Part shown: positions 10,906 to 19,526 of the stretch, piece by piece
How the letters are laid out: each line of letters begins with the position of its first letter
Position numbering within the stretch: the stretch's first letter is position 1
Source of the DNA: Verrucomicrobiota bacterium
GTDB taxonomy: Bacteria; Verrucomicrobiota; Kiritimatiellia; JAHIZV01
Assembly (NCBI GenBank): GCA_018814445.1
Contig: JAHIZV010000197.1
Span: 1 to 45,009 of the forward strand
Direction of reading: 5' to 3'
DNA length: 45,009 nt
Made by a program: the position numbers and the translations under genes
The notes under the pieces: model-generated
What the model was told of the DNA's origin: nothing
Databases searched by the model: none
What the model saw: only the letters and a program-made list of their open reading frames with translations

Positions 10906-12111
10906 CTATCCTTTCCAGAATATCGACTTAATGACTTCGGCGATGGACAGACGCGAAGTGTCCCTGCGGGACGTCATGAACCCATAGCGCATCAACCCCA
11001 CAGGAGCCGCATACTCAGGCCCTTCCGTAGCGACGGCCACCCCGCTGACATTCTTCGGTCGTCCGATATCGCACGGCAGATCAAAAATACGCCGGCTGAG
11101 ATCCTGTATGCCCATAAGTTTTGCGCCGCCGCCGGTCAGCACTATGCCGGCGCCGAGTTGGCGGGTGATGCCCGTCTGGTCAACATGCGCCTTCACGAGG
11201 TGCAATATCTCCTCAACGCGCGCGGAAGTGATCAAGTCCACGTCGTGACGCTTGACTGTCTTCCCTGAGAACCCGCCCTCAGGAGGAAGAGAGATGCCCT
11301 GCCTTGAGGTGTCCATCCGCATGATGGCCGAGGCATGTTCTATTTTCAGCTTCTCCGCCTGCGTCGTGGGGACACGAAGTCCCAGCGCAAGATCGTTCGT
11401 GACATGGTCTCCTCCGACAGCCAGGGAGCCGGCTGTGGCAATAGCCTGGTCTGCGTAAGCAACGAAATCCGTCGTGCCGCCGCCGAGATCCACGACGAGG
11501 ACGCCGTTCTCCTTCTGTTCAGGCGTCAGCACGGCAAGCGCCGAACAAAGGCCGCCGAAGGCAACATCACTGACTTCGCAGTGCGCGCTGGCGACCACTC
11601 TCACGCCATTCCTCATCCGGGTCCGGACGCCGTGCAGAATGAGCATATCAACGGCCAGCTTGGAGCCCTCCATGCCCGCCGGATCGAGAACACCTTCCTG
11701 ATCATCCACATAGTAATGCTGTGTGATGGTGTGGAGCGAAACACGGTCCGGGGGAAGGTTGACGGCGCGCGCGGTTTCCATAACGTGGTCGATGTCTTCG
11801 GGCGTGATTTCCCCGCTCTCATCCATCACAGGAACACTGCCGCGATTGATCAGGGGCTGGATGTGCCCCCCGGATACGAGTAGATGAACTTCAGCGATCT
11901 GCACCCGGCTCTGCTCTTCCGCCTCTTCCAGCGCCGAGCGCACACAGGACAGCGCAAAGTCATAGTGAATGATCTCGCTTTTGCGCACACCGCGCGACGG
12001 GGTCTCGCCAATACCGGTAATCATGAGGTGACCGTCTTCACGGGCCTCACCGACAAGCGCGCGTACTTTGCTTGTTCCTATCTCAAGAGCGACTAGCGGT
12101 GGTAGCGGCAT
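10906..12111 (-). CDS. ftsA: Cell division protein FtsA
   Basis: FtsA is the actin-like ATPase that ties FtsZ filaments to the membrane. The 401-residue protein begins with the phosphate-1 motif LEIGTSKVRALVGE and carries the phosphate-2 motif VVDLGGGTTDFVAY in the middle. The adenosine motif is GIVLTGGGAKLMG. It ends with an amphipathic helix (SIAEVIKSIFWKG) that fits the membrane-targeting sequence. The 1C domain lies between residues about 80 and 165. The chosen ATG at 12111 has no clear ribosome site; an ATG 20 nt upstream is out of frame. It follows ftsQ by 40 nt and precedes ftsZ by 8 nt. Confidence 0.96.
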   Translation of the reverse strand: MPLPPLVALEIGTSKVRALVGEAREDGHLMITGIGETPSRGVRKSEIIHYDFALSCVRSALEEAEEQSRVQIAEVHLLVSGGHIQPLINRGSVPVMDESGEITPEDIDHVMETARAVNLPPDRVSLHTITQHYYVDDQEGVLDPAGMEGSKLAVDMLILHGVRTRMRNGVRVVASAHCEVSDVAFGGLCSALAVLTPEQKENGVLVVDLGGGTTDFVAYADQAIATAGSLAVGGDHVTNDLALGLRVPTTQAEKLKIEHASAIMRMDTSRQGISLPPEGGFSGKTVKRHDVDLITSARVEEILHLVKAHVDQTGITRQLGAGIVLTGGGAKLMGIQDLSRRIFDLPCDIGRPKNVSGVAVATEGPEYAAPVGLMRYGFMTSRRDTSRLSIAEVIKSIFWKG

Positions 12112-12151
12112 AGTAGTAACTGCTGAAACATCTTCCGGCCGATTCGGCAGG

Positions 12152-13018
12152 CTAACGGTATTCGACGGGGAAGTTTCTGTCCACCGTCATGTCTATCGAT
12201 GCGACCTGTACCCCGCGGTCGTGCGAGGCCTGTATGATCGATACCAGTTTGCGAAGCTTCACTTCAAGATCCGAGCGGGACAGGAGAACCCGTTCGCCGC
12301 CCTTGAGCCTCACGTCAAGATACTCCGGGTTCTGTACGTCAATCGAATCGATTTCAATATACTGATTGATCCGTGTCGTGTCGCAGATATCGAGAGCCAG
12401 AAGCGCATCATGAAAACGTCCTTCGTGAATCTGATCGCCCGGACTGAGTCCGAGCGTGCGGAATCCTGTAATGGACGGCAGATAAGGCGAGCTGTAACTT
12501 GGGCCGAGAATATACCCCTCGCTATCGACAGCGAGGTTCACACGCATCTTCGGCCAGAAAAAACGCGCCAGAGCGACGCGTTCGTTCACCCGGATCACCA
12601 GCGTGTCGGGAAGGTCGCGCCGCACCTGGGCCGCATTCACTGAGGAGACTTCCTCAAGCCTTCTTCTTACCTCGTCAATATCGATCGCGAAAAGGTTCTC
12701 CCCTTCCCCGACTTCAGCGTGGCCCTGGATATGCTTTGGCTGCATTTTCCCGTCCGATTTCAAATCGAACTGACGGATAGCGAAGAGGTCGTTCTGGGAG
12801 AGCAGTACGCGGCCGAACAAGCGGACGCCGAGAATTGAAAGAAATGCCACTCCGACCAGGCAGATCGAAAGAAGCAAAATAGCTCCAAGCTTATGACGCC
12901 GATCTCTTTTCTGGTCGGCAATACGCGCGCTGACCATCAGAATCGGGTCACGTGAAGTCGTCTTGATTCGATTGCGTCGCTTGCGTCGTCTGCTAACGGG
13001 TTGCTCGTTGAACCACAT
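12152..13018 (-). CDS. ftsQ: Cell division protein FtsQ/DivIB
   Basis: The 288-residue bitopic protein has a strongly basic cytoplasmic N-terminus (SRRRKRRNRIK), one membrane helix at about residues 44-66, and a POTRA domain at about 76-150 (IRQFDLKSDG to LVIRVNERVALARFF). The FtsQ beta domain follows (VDSEGYILG, LPSITG, the IDVQNPEYLDVRLKGG segment, then VASIDMTVDRNFPVEY). FtsQ connects early and late division proteins in the periplasm. Its position between ddl and ftsA is the classic dcw order. The start at 13018 lacks a strong ribosome site; Met28 (MVSARIADQ) is a possible alternative. A gap of 71 nt separates it from ddl. Confidence 0.9.
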   Translation of the reverse strand: MWFNEQPVSRRRKRRNRIKTTSRDPILMVSARIADQKRDRRHKLGAILLLSICLVGVAFLSILGVRLFGRVLLSQNDLFAIRQFDLKSDGKMQPKHIQGHAEVGEGENLFAIDIDEVRRRLEEVSSVNAAQVRRDLPDTLVIRVNERVALARFFWPKMRVNLAVDSEGYILGPSYSSPYLPSITGFRTLGLSPGDQIHEGRFHDALLALDICDTTRINQYIEIDSIDVQNPEYLDVRLKGGERVLLSRSDLEVKLRKLVSIIQASHDRGVQVASIDMTVDRNFPVEYR

Positions 13019-13089
13019 CTTGGCTGAACCAAATCTTTAAAAACATCTTTGCCTGCCGCCCCCTTGAAATGCCCCACTGATCAGGCTGA

Positions 13090-13998
13090 TTATACGGAGG
13101 CCATCTGCAGGATGCGATGACAAAGCTCGGGAAATTCAACGCCCGCCACTTTTGCCGCCTTGGGAAGCAGACTTGTTGCCGTGAAGCCGGGGATGCTGTT
13201 CAACTCGAGAATGAAGACCGAGCCATCTGGCCTAAGGCGAAAATCGACGCGGCCTAACCCCCTGCAATCAAGCACCTTGAAAGTTCTGATTGCGTAGTCC
13301 TGGCAAAGCTCCGTTATCTCGTCCGGAATCGGAGCGGGCACGCGATACTCGGTTTTGCCCTTTGTATACTTCGCGTCATAGTCGTAATAGCCCTCAGGCG
13401 CAACGATTTCGAGGACGGGCAAGGCACTCTCACCAACGACACCGACGGTCAATTCCCGCCCTTCAATGTACTCTTCGACCATGACACCGGATTCGAAGCC
13501 CGCGGCCTTCCTGAAAGACTCCGGCCACTCGGACTCCCTGAAAACCCTTGCTATGCCGATGCTGGATCCCTGCTTCACTGGTTTTACGACAACGGGCAAA
13601 GGAAGTGTGAGTTCTTCCGGGGATTCAATTACTTCGTAGCGCGGTGTAGGCAGACCCGCGGCCAGGAGCATTTCCTTCGTCGTCAGTTTGTTGAAAGAGG
13701 CTTCACTTGATTCCGGTCCTGAACCCGTGTACGGGACCCCCTGTTCGGCAAGCAGGCGCTGAATTCTGCCGTCCTCCCCGAACGCCCCGTGCAGTGCAAT
13801 GAAGGCGGCCTCGACCGATTCGGGTAGATGAAGGTTCTCTTCCGTGACATCGATCCTGACAACGGTATAGCCGTACTCTTCAAGCGCATCCGCAACAGCG
13901 GAGCCGGAGGCAAGAGAGACTTCTCTTTCTGCGGACGGGCCGCCCATCAGAACAGCTACTTTGTTGAATCTTCGATCTTTCATGACCCGTGATTCCAT
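13090..13998 (-). CDS. ddl: D-alanine-D-alanine ligase
   Basis: Ddl joins two D-alanines for the pentapeptide stem, using ATP. The 302-residue product has VAVLMGGPSAEREVSLASG at the N-terminus, the ALHGAFGEDG block, the PVVVKPVKQGSSIGI ATP-grasp strand, EYIEGRELTVGV, and the Mg-binding FILELNSIPGFT. The ATG at 13998 follows the murC TAG with no base between them. GAGGA lies about 10 nt upstream inside murC, so translation is probably coupled. Met6 (13983) is an alternative start closer to the family norm. ddl is in the same reading frame as murC, so suppression or mutation of the TAG would give a MurC-Ddl fusion of about 772 residues. Confidence 0.96.
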   Translation of the reverse strand: MESRVMKDRRFNKVAVLMGGPSAEREVSLASGSAVADALEEYGYTVVRIDVTEENLHLPESVEAAFIALHGAFGEDGRIQRLLAEQGVPYTGSGPESSEASFNKLTTKEMLLAAGLPTPRYEVIESPEELTLPLPVVVKPVKQGSSIGIARVFRESEWPESFRKAAGFESGVMVEEYIEGRELTVGVVGESALPVLEIVAPEGYYDYDAKYTKGKTEYRVPAPIPDEITELCQDYAIRTFKVLDCRGLGRVDFRLRPDGSVFILELNSIPGFTATSLLPKAAKVAGVEFPELCHRILQMASV

Positions 13999-15408
13999 CT
14001 ACTGGATATCCTCGCCCTGCAGGTGACCTGCCGCTCTGAAAGCGAGTTGCTCAATGTCTCCTGCACCAATGATGAGCACAAGATCACCCGGTGTGACCAG
14101 TCCCCTCAACATATCCCACGATTCTTCAAGAGACTCGGCAACATGAAAAGTTTTTTTGAAGCTCCGCCTGAAATGAACCGCAAGATCCTTCGTTGTCCCT
14201 CCGCTGATCGGTTTTTCCGACGCCGGATAGACGGGAACAAGTATCAATTCATCCACTCCGGAAAAAGCATCGGGAAAAGCACTGCCAAGAGCAAGCGTCC
14301 GTGTATAGCGATGAGGCTGAAATACGGCGATTACCCGTTTCCTCGACTGCAATACAGCCGCCTCCATCACGGCGGCGATCTCGGTCGGATGATGTGCATA
14401 ATCCGACACGACGGTCACGTCCTCTGATTTGAAGACTACCTCGAAGCGTCGGCGAACGGGATGAAAAGACTCCAGATGGCGGGCAGCTTCCGACATATCC
14501 ACTCCGCACTCGTTGGCTGCGGTGATTGCCGCTAGGGCGTTGAGGACATTGTGCGAACCGGCCACCCGAAGCCGAACGGCCACCGCAGGCTCTCCCCGTG
14601 CAAGAAGTTCAAACGCGACCCCCTCGGCGCCCGGGCGCACATTCCCGGCCCTGACGTCGGCCTGTTCGGAAAAACCGAACGTGCGAGCTCCGCCTATTCC
14701 CTCTGCGATACCCCGGCACAGAGGGCTGTCAATCCCGGCAACGAGACACCCACGGACCTGGGCCGCAAACCGGGCAAAACATTCTAGAAATTCGTCCTCG
14801 TCCTTGAAGTGCTCCATATGGTCAAACTCAACGTTGGTGATGACACCGACCGTCGGATGATAGTGCACCAGCGTCCCGTCGCTTTCATCGGCCTCAACGA
14901 CAAGCAGTCCTTCGTCTCCAATTCCGGCCACCCGTCCCTCCATATCGATCTCGCCCCCGATGCAGAAAGTAGGATTGCGGCCCGCCTCTGACAGAATGTG
15001 CACCGTCATCGCTGCGGTAGTCGTTTTGCCATGAGTCCCGCTGACTGCGAGCGACGTTCCTTCTTTCAGTCGCGACGGCAGCATTACGCCTCGTTTGACA
15101 ACGGGGATGCCAAGCTCTCTTGCGCGACATATCTCGGGCTCTTCGGGCGCAATCGCAGCCGATCTGACCACACAGGAAAGGTCGGAGGTAATGTGAGAAG
15201 CATCGTGACCGGATACTACGCTGATGCCCTCACGGCGAAGCCATTCGGTGACGCGTCCCCCTGAGATGTCACAGCCGGACACATCGAAGCCCTGACTGCG
15301 CAGGAGCATCGCGAGCCCCGCCATCCCGACCCCGCCGATGCCGAGCATATGGATGTTTCCGCCTTCGGGAATATCACTCGGAGCCTTGCTCTTACTGGCG
15401 TCCTGCAT
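13999..15408 (-). CDS. murC: UDP-N-acetylmuramate-L-alanine ligase MurC
   Basis: MurC adds L-alanine to UDP-MurNAc. The 469-residue protein has the N-terminal UDP-binding motif HMLGIGGVGMAGLA, the P-loop SGTHGKTTTAAMT, the central EADESDGTL and TNVEFDHMEHF motifs, and DYAHHPTEI in the C-terminal domain with VFQPHRYTRT after it. All are diagnostic for MurC. It begins 3 nt after the murG stop and ends with TAG directly against the ddl ATG in the same frame. murB, which often sits between murC and ddl, is absent from this cluster. Confidence 0.97.
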   Translation of the reverse strand: MQDASKSKAPSDIPEGGNIHMLGIGGVGMAGLAMLLRSQGFDVSGCDISGGRVTEWLRREGISVVSGHDASHITSDLSCVVRSAAIAPEEPEICRARELGIPVVKRGVMLPSRLKEGTSLAVSGTHGKTTTAAMTVHILSEAGRNPTFCIGGEIDMEGRVAGIGDEGLLVVEADESDGTLVHYHPTVGVITNVEFDHMEHFKDEDEFLECFARFAAQVRGCLVAGIDSPLCRGIAEGIGGARTFGFSEQADVRAGNVRPGAEGVAFELLARGEPAVAVRLRVAGSHNVLNALAAITAANECGVDMSEAARHLESFHPVRRRFEVVFKSEDVTVVSDYAHHPTEIAAVMEAAVLQSRKRVIAVFQPHRYTRTLALGSAFPDAFSGVDELILVPVYPASEKPISGGTTKDLAVHFRRSFKKTFHVAESLEESWDMLRGLVTPGDLVLIIGAGDIEQLAFRAAGHLQGEDIQ

Positions 15409-15411
15409 GAT

Positions 15412-16518
15412 TCAGGCTCTCGCTGTTTCGGAAGGGGACACCGTCTCCAGGATGAGATCCGCCAATCGCTCCGCGGCATGGGCATCGGTTTCGTTCCCGG
15501 ATTGCTGCCTCATCTTCTCAAGACGCTCAGGATGCTGGAGACAGCGGAGGAGATACTCAACCAGCCAGTCGACCGACAAATCATCCTCTGCAACGACATC
15601 TGCCCTCCCATGTTTCTCAAGCGACCGGGCGTTCTCCATCTGATGGTTTCCCGCGGCGAAAGGAAAAGGCACGAGCAGCGCGGGCACCTGGAAATACTGA
15701 ACCTCCGCACAGGTTGCCGCACCGGATCGGCAAATCATGAGATCGGCGCGATTGTAGACGTCCGCCATGTTGTGTTCGAACGCGCGCACATCCGCGGAGA
15801 CTTTCGACTCGTCATACGCTGACTGCACGCTTTGACGGTCTTCCACACCGGAAAGATGTATCACTTCCAGATTATGGCCTCCCCGCGCCAATTGAGCGAG
15901 AGCCTGGGGTACGATCCTGTTGATGGAGCGCGCTCCCCGGCTTCCACCCATGACCACGATTGTGAAAGGCCTGTCACCTATTCGGACAGACCGCTCCCCC
16001 CGGGCGGCGATCAGCTCCTCCCGCATCGGCATTCCGGTCAGAATCAGATTCCCGCACTTGAGGTAGTATCGCGTTTCCTCAAAAGACGCGGCTATTGCGG
16101 TAGCGGACCGCGCAAAGAGTCGCACCGCCTTGCCGGGAACCACGTTCGCCTCGTGAAGAACGAAAGGAATACGCAGCATCAGTGCCGCCGAAACAGGACC
16201 CACCGAAGAATAGCTGCCCATGCCAAGCAGAACATCGGGCTTCTCCCTCTTCATCAGTCGCCTGCACACCATTCCCGCGCGCCACATTTTGAAGACGGAG
16301 GAGATGCTCTTAAAACTGAATCCCGCCGGCAGGCCCTGTGACGGGACGGTCAGCATCGGCCCGTCCCAGTGAGCCAGAACCGTATCCTCGATGTCCTTTC
16401 GTCCCGCAAGCCAAAGAGTGACGGAATGTCCTCGTTCGCGCAGAACGCGGGCAGTCGCCAGGCCCGGGAATATATGTCCCCCTGTTCCCCCACACGCTAT
16501 GGCTACTCTCAGTGGCAT
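15412..16518 (-). CDS. murG: Undecaprenyl-PP-MurNAc-pentapeptide GlcNAc transferase MurG
   Basis: MurG converts lipid I to lipid II on the inner face of the cytoplasmic membrane. The 368-residue GT28 enzyme shows GGTGGHIFPGLATA at the N-terminus, the LLGMGSYSSVGPVSAA block, HEANVVPGKA and VVMGGSRGARSIN. The donor-site region follows: ADLMICRSGAATCAEV and PFPFAAGNHQMENA. The usual HEQN is HEAN here. It starts at ATG 16518. An 81-nt gap with no visible gene separates it from folC. The normal upstream neighbour ftsW is missing. Confidence 0.97.
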   Translation of the reverse strand: MPLRVAIACGGTGGHIFPGLATARVLRERGHSVTLWLAGRKDIEDTVLAHWDGPMLTVPSQGLPAGFSFKSISSVFKMWRAGMVCRRLMKREKPDVLLGMGSYSSVGPVSAALMLRIPFVLHEANVVPGKAVRLFARSATAIAASFEETRYYLKCGNLILTGMPMREELIAARGERSVRIGDRPFTIVVMGGSRGARSINRIVPQALAQLARGGHNLEVIHLSGVEDRQSVQSAYDESKVSADVRAFEHNMADVYNRADLMICRSGAATCAEVQYFQVPALLVPFPFAAGNHQMENARSLEKHGRADVVAEDDLSVDWLVEYLLRCLQHPERLEKMRQQSGNETDAHAAERLADLILETVSPSETARA

Positions 16519-16599
16519 CGCTCTAAATCAGTTCGCACGGAATGGGTCTTCTACACGATTGAGAACAGGAAAGAAAGTGTCTGCTCAAGAATCCTCGCG

Positions 16600-17928
16600 T
16601 CAGCCCCATGTAACAGGTCCGCGCATCTTCAACACTTCGCCCGCAAGGTAGATCGAGCCCGCTATAACGACCATCCCCTCGTGATCCCTCGCCCAGTTCA
16701 CGGCAGCGTCGGTCGCGTCCGTCAGACTCAGGGGCACCGCTGAAATCCCCCGGGCAGCCATCGCCCTGCAGACTTCGGCCTGCTCCATTGCCCTCTCGCT
16801 TTCAATCGGAACAACCCAGCAGGCGCCTACAGAGCCCCGGATCGCGCAAGCGAACCCGTCAACATCCTTGTCGTCGAGAAAACCCGTGATCCAGGCAATG
16901 GGAGTACCATCGGATATCTCTTCCAGAGCCGCGACCAGGGCCCGGGCTCCGCCCGGATTATGAGCGGAATCGAGAATCATGGGTGGATCCCGTTCCAGCA
17001 CCTGCAAACGTCCCGGCCAGGAAACATGCTCAAGACCGGACCTTATAGCTTTCTCGCTCACGCCCTCAAGCAAGTTGGAGACCTCCTCAGCCGCTGCAAC
17101 GGCGGTGGCAACATTGGCAAGCTGATGTCGGCCCAGTAACGGAAGACGGACCGTTCCATAATCGGAAGATGCGGAACTCAGCACTACCTTCTGTCCATCG
17201 AGAGAGCTTCCCCGACGGACCACGGACACACTCTCGTCCGCGAACATGACACGGCTCCTCATTTCGGCGCTCCTGCTTCTGACGACCTGTGCCACTTCAG
17301 GAACAACGGCGCCACAGACCACGGATCGGCCGGGTTTGATGATTCCGCATTTCTCGAACGCAATCGCAGACAGGCTGTCTCCCAGATAAGCCGTATGATC
17401 AAAATCAACGTTTGTAATAACGGACACGATGGGATCCACCACGTTCGTCGCGTCCAGTCTGCCTCCCATTCCCGTTTCGACAACGGCGACGTCGACCGCA
17501 GAATTCGCGAAGTGCTGGAACGCCATGGCAGTGGCGAACTCAAAGAAGGTGATCTTCCTGTCACCCAATTCCCGGGCGGCAGCCGTGGAACTCTCCTCCA
17601 CCACTTTCAGAAGTTCCGCCATGTCGTTGTCGGAGATCGGCGCCCCATCAACACGAAAGCGCTCATTCAGCGCGACAAGGTGAGGCGAGGTGTAGAGGCC
17701 TGTCCTGTACCCCGCCGCCCGCAGAATCCGCTCAAGAATCGCGCAGACAGAACCCTTGCCGTTCGTACCTGCCACGTGGATAACGGGATAGGCTTTCTGT
17801 GGATTCTCCAGTATCGCGAGAAGCCTGGTTTCGGCCTCGAGGCCGGGCTTTATCCCGTGCGCGCGGCGCGCGTAGAGGTCGGCGACAGCTCGCGAGAGAT
17901 CAGGGTCGCTTGAAGGCCGGGTACTCAC
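16600..17928 (-). CDS. folC: Folylpolyglutamate / dihydrofolate synthase FolC
   Basis: FolC adds glutamates to folates; many bacterial forms also make dihydrofolate. The 442-residue product belongs to the Mur ligase superfamily. It has VIHVAGTNGKGSVCAILE as P-loop, GLYTSPHLVALNERFRVDG, the ETGMGGRLDATNVV block, VITNVDFDHTAYLG and LDSAHNPGGARAL. The start at 17928 overlaps the accD stop by 4 nt (ATGA), so the two are coupled; an accD-folC pair is common in bacteria. Whether it has both activities cannot be told from the sequence. Confidence 0.95.
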   Translation of the reverse strand: MSTRPSSDPDLSRAVADLYARRAHGIKPGLEAETRLLAILENPQKAYPVIHVAGTNGKGSVCAILERILRAAGYRTGLYTSPHLVALNERFRVDGAPISDNDMAELLKVVEESSTAAARELGDRKITFFEFATAMAFQHFANSAVDVAVVETGMGGRLDATNVVDPIVSVITNVDFDHTAYLGDSLSAIAFEKCGIIKPGRSVVCGAVVPEVAQVVRSRSAEMRSRVMFADESVSVVRRGSSLDGQKVVLSSASSDYGTVRLPLLGRHQLANVATAVAAAEEVSNLLEGVSEKAIRSGLEHVSWPGRLQVLERDPPMILDSAHNPGGARALVAALEEISDGTPIAWITGFLDDKDVDGFACAIRGSVGACWVVPIESERAMEQAEVCRAMAARGISAVPLSLTDATDAAVNWARDHEGMVVIAGSIYLAGEVLKMRGPVTWG

Positions 17929-18785
17929 TGTCCCTGATCGCGTGAACTGCCGTTCATATAGTCCAGCAGTTTAACAATTTCGCCCTTGAGTTCGTTTCGC
18001 GGAACGACCATGTCGATTAGACCGTGTTCAAGCAGAAACTCCGCCTTCTGGAATCCTTCCGGAAGATCCTGCTGCGTCGTCTCTTTGATGACCCGGGCTC
18101 CGGCAAACCCTATCAGAGCGCCGGGCTCCGCAATAATCACGTCCCCCAGTGTCGCGAAGCTTGCCATGACTCCCGCCATCGTCGGGTGAGTGAGCAGCGA
18201 GATATACGGCAGAGAAGCCTGCGAATGCCGCGCGATGGCTCCGCTGGTCTTGGCCATCTGCATAAGACTCAACATCCCCTCGTACATTCTCGCGCCGCCT
18301 GAAGTACAGCTCATCAGAACCGGAAGCTTCTCCTCGGTCGCGCGTTCGAACATGCGGGTAATCTTCTCGCCCACGACCGAACCCATGCTCGCGCCGAGGA
18401 ATTTGAAGTCCATCACGCCCAACGCGATACGATGGCCCCCCATCATTGCCTCGCCGCAGCTTACCGCATCTTTCTCGCCGGTTTTCTTGATGTTCTCTTC
18501 GAGTTTGGTCGTGTAGGCCTCGAGACCAGTGAAATTCAGGCTGTCGATACTGCGCAGATCGGTATCCCATTCCTGGAAAGAATTCTCCTCCGACAGCAGT
18601 GAGATCCGCATTCTGCGATCGATCTGAAAATGATGCTCACACTTCGGACACACCCCGAAGGCCGCATCGAGTTCGCGCTTGAAGATGATTTCCGTGCAGG
18701 CCGGACATTTGAGCCACATCCCGTCGGGAATATCGCGTTTCTTCGCCTTGCCTGTGGAATACTTTCTCTTTCCGAAAAACGGCAT
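17925..18785 (-). CDS. accD: Acetyl-CoA carboxylase carboxyltransferase beta subunit AccD
   Basis: AccD pairs with AccA to form the carboxyltransferase that makes malonyl-CoA. The 286-residue protein has the N-terminal zinc ribbon, with Cys27, Cys30, Cys46 and Cys49 in CPAC and CPKC. The crotonase-like body follows, with MDFKFLGASMGSVVGEKI, SCTSGGARMYEGMLSLMQMA, PTMAGVMASFATLGD and EPGALIGFAGARVI. The accA partner is not in this window. It lies 18 nt after comF and overlaps folC by 4 nt. Confidence 0.97.
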   Translation of the reverse strand: MPFFGKRKYSTGKAKKRDIPDGMWLKCPACTEIIFKRELDAAFGVCPKCEHHFQIDRRMRISLLSEENSFQEWDTDLRSIDSLNFTGLEAYTTKLEENIKKTGEKDAVSCGEAMMGGHRIALGVMDFKFLGASMGSVVGEKITRMFERATEEKLPVLMSCTSGGARMYEGMLSLMQMAKTSGAIARHSQASLPYISLLTHPTMAGVMASFATLGDVIIAEPGALIGFAGARVIKETTQQDLPEGFQKAEFLLEHGLIDMVVPRNELKGEIVKLLDYMNGSSRDQGQ

Positions 18786-18803
18786 AGAAAATCTCCTGCG
18801 TCC

Positions 18804-19514
18804 TCAGCCGCGGGCCACTGTCACCACCGCAACCCGCGCTGCCCCTCCCGCCCGTAAGGCGCGCGCGCATTCATTCACCGTCGAACCCGTCGTCATAACG
18901 TCATCGATCAGAAGAACACTGCGTCCATCCAGCCACTTATGCATACGTGGGCTCACAGCGTCTATTACGTTAGTTGCCCGCTGAGTTGCTGTCAAACGAG
19001 TTTGGCTGGTGGTCCGGCGATTCCTGTAGAGACAATTCGGAATATACGGGACGTCCAACTCTCGAGCCACATGTTTGGCCAGAATTCCGGCCTGATTGTA
19101 GCTTCGCTCCCTGCGCTTCGTGTGATGAAGGGGGACGCACGTCACAAGATCGAAGTGTTCGCCGGGCAGATAGGTTCCTGCGCAGGCCGTCAGAAGATCC
19201 GACAGGTCGCTCGCAAGCCACAGTGCTTTGCTGTACTTGAAATCCTGGATCATCCGCTTCACCAACCCGTCGTATTTTGCGGCCGAGCGGGCAACGTCGA
19301 AGTGAGGATAGGCCGACGAACAGTTGAAGCAGACGTAACTGTGATCAATTCTGCCGGCCACCGGATCTCCGCAGATGCGGCAGAAAGGGGGTTCTACCAG
19401 GCTGACTTCCGTCATACAGTCGTGACATACGTAGTGACTCGCCGGCCCCGTGATGGTCGTGGCGCACGATACGCAGTTCCGTGGATAGACAATATCAAGA
19501 AGTCGGGAAAGCAT
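18804..19514 (-). CDS. ComF family phosphoribosyltransferase-like protein
   Basis: The 236-residue protein has an N-terminal double zinc ribbon (CVSC, CHDC, CRICG and CFNC) and a C-terminal type I phosphoribosyltransferase fold with the PRPP loop VLLIDDVMTTGSTVNECARAL. In between are VPLHHTKRRERSYNQAGILA and TRLTATQRATNV, typical of ComF/GntX. ComF is needed for DNA uptake in naturally competent bacteria, where it may aid single-stranded DNA handling. Many non-competent species keep it, so competence is not implied. It lies 12 nt after the CPBP protease gene and 18 nt before accD. Confidence 0.9.
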   Translation of the reverse strand: MLSRLLDIVYPRNCVSCATTITGPASHYVCHDCMTEVSLVEPPFCRICGDPVAGRIDHSYVCFNCSSAYPHFDVARSAAKYDGLVKRMIQDFKYSKALWLASDLSDLLTACAGTYLPGEHFDLVTCVPLHHTKRRERSYNQAGILAKHVARELDVPYIPNCLYRNRRTTSQTRLTATQRATNVIDAVSPRMHKWLDGRSVLLIDDVMTTGSTVNECARALRAGGAARVAVVTVARG

Positions 19515-19526
19515 TGCCGGAGCTCT

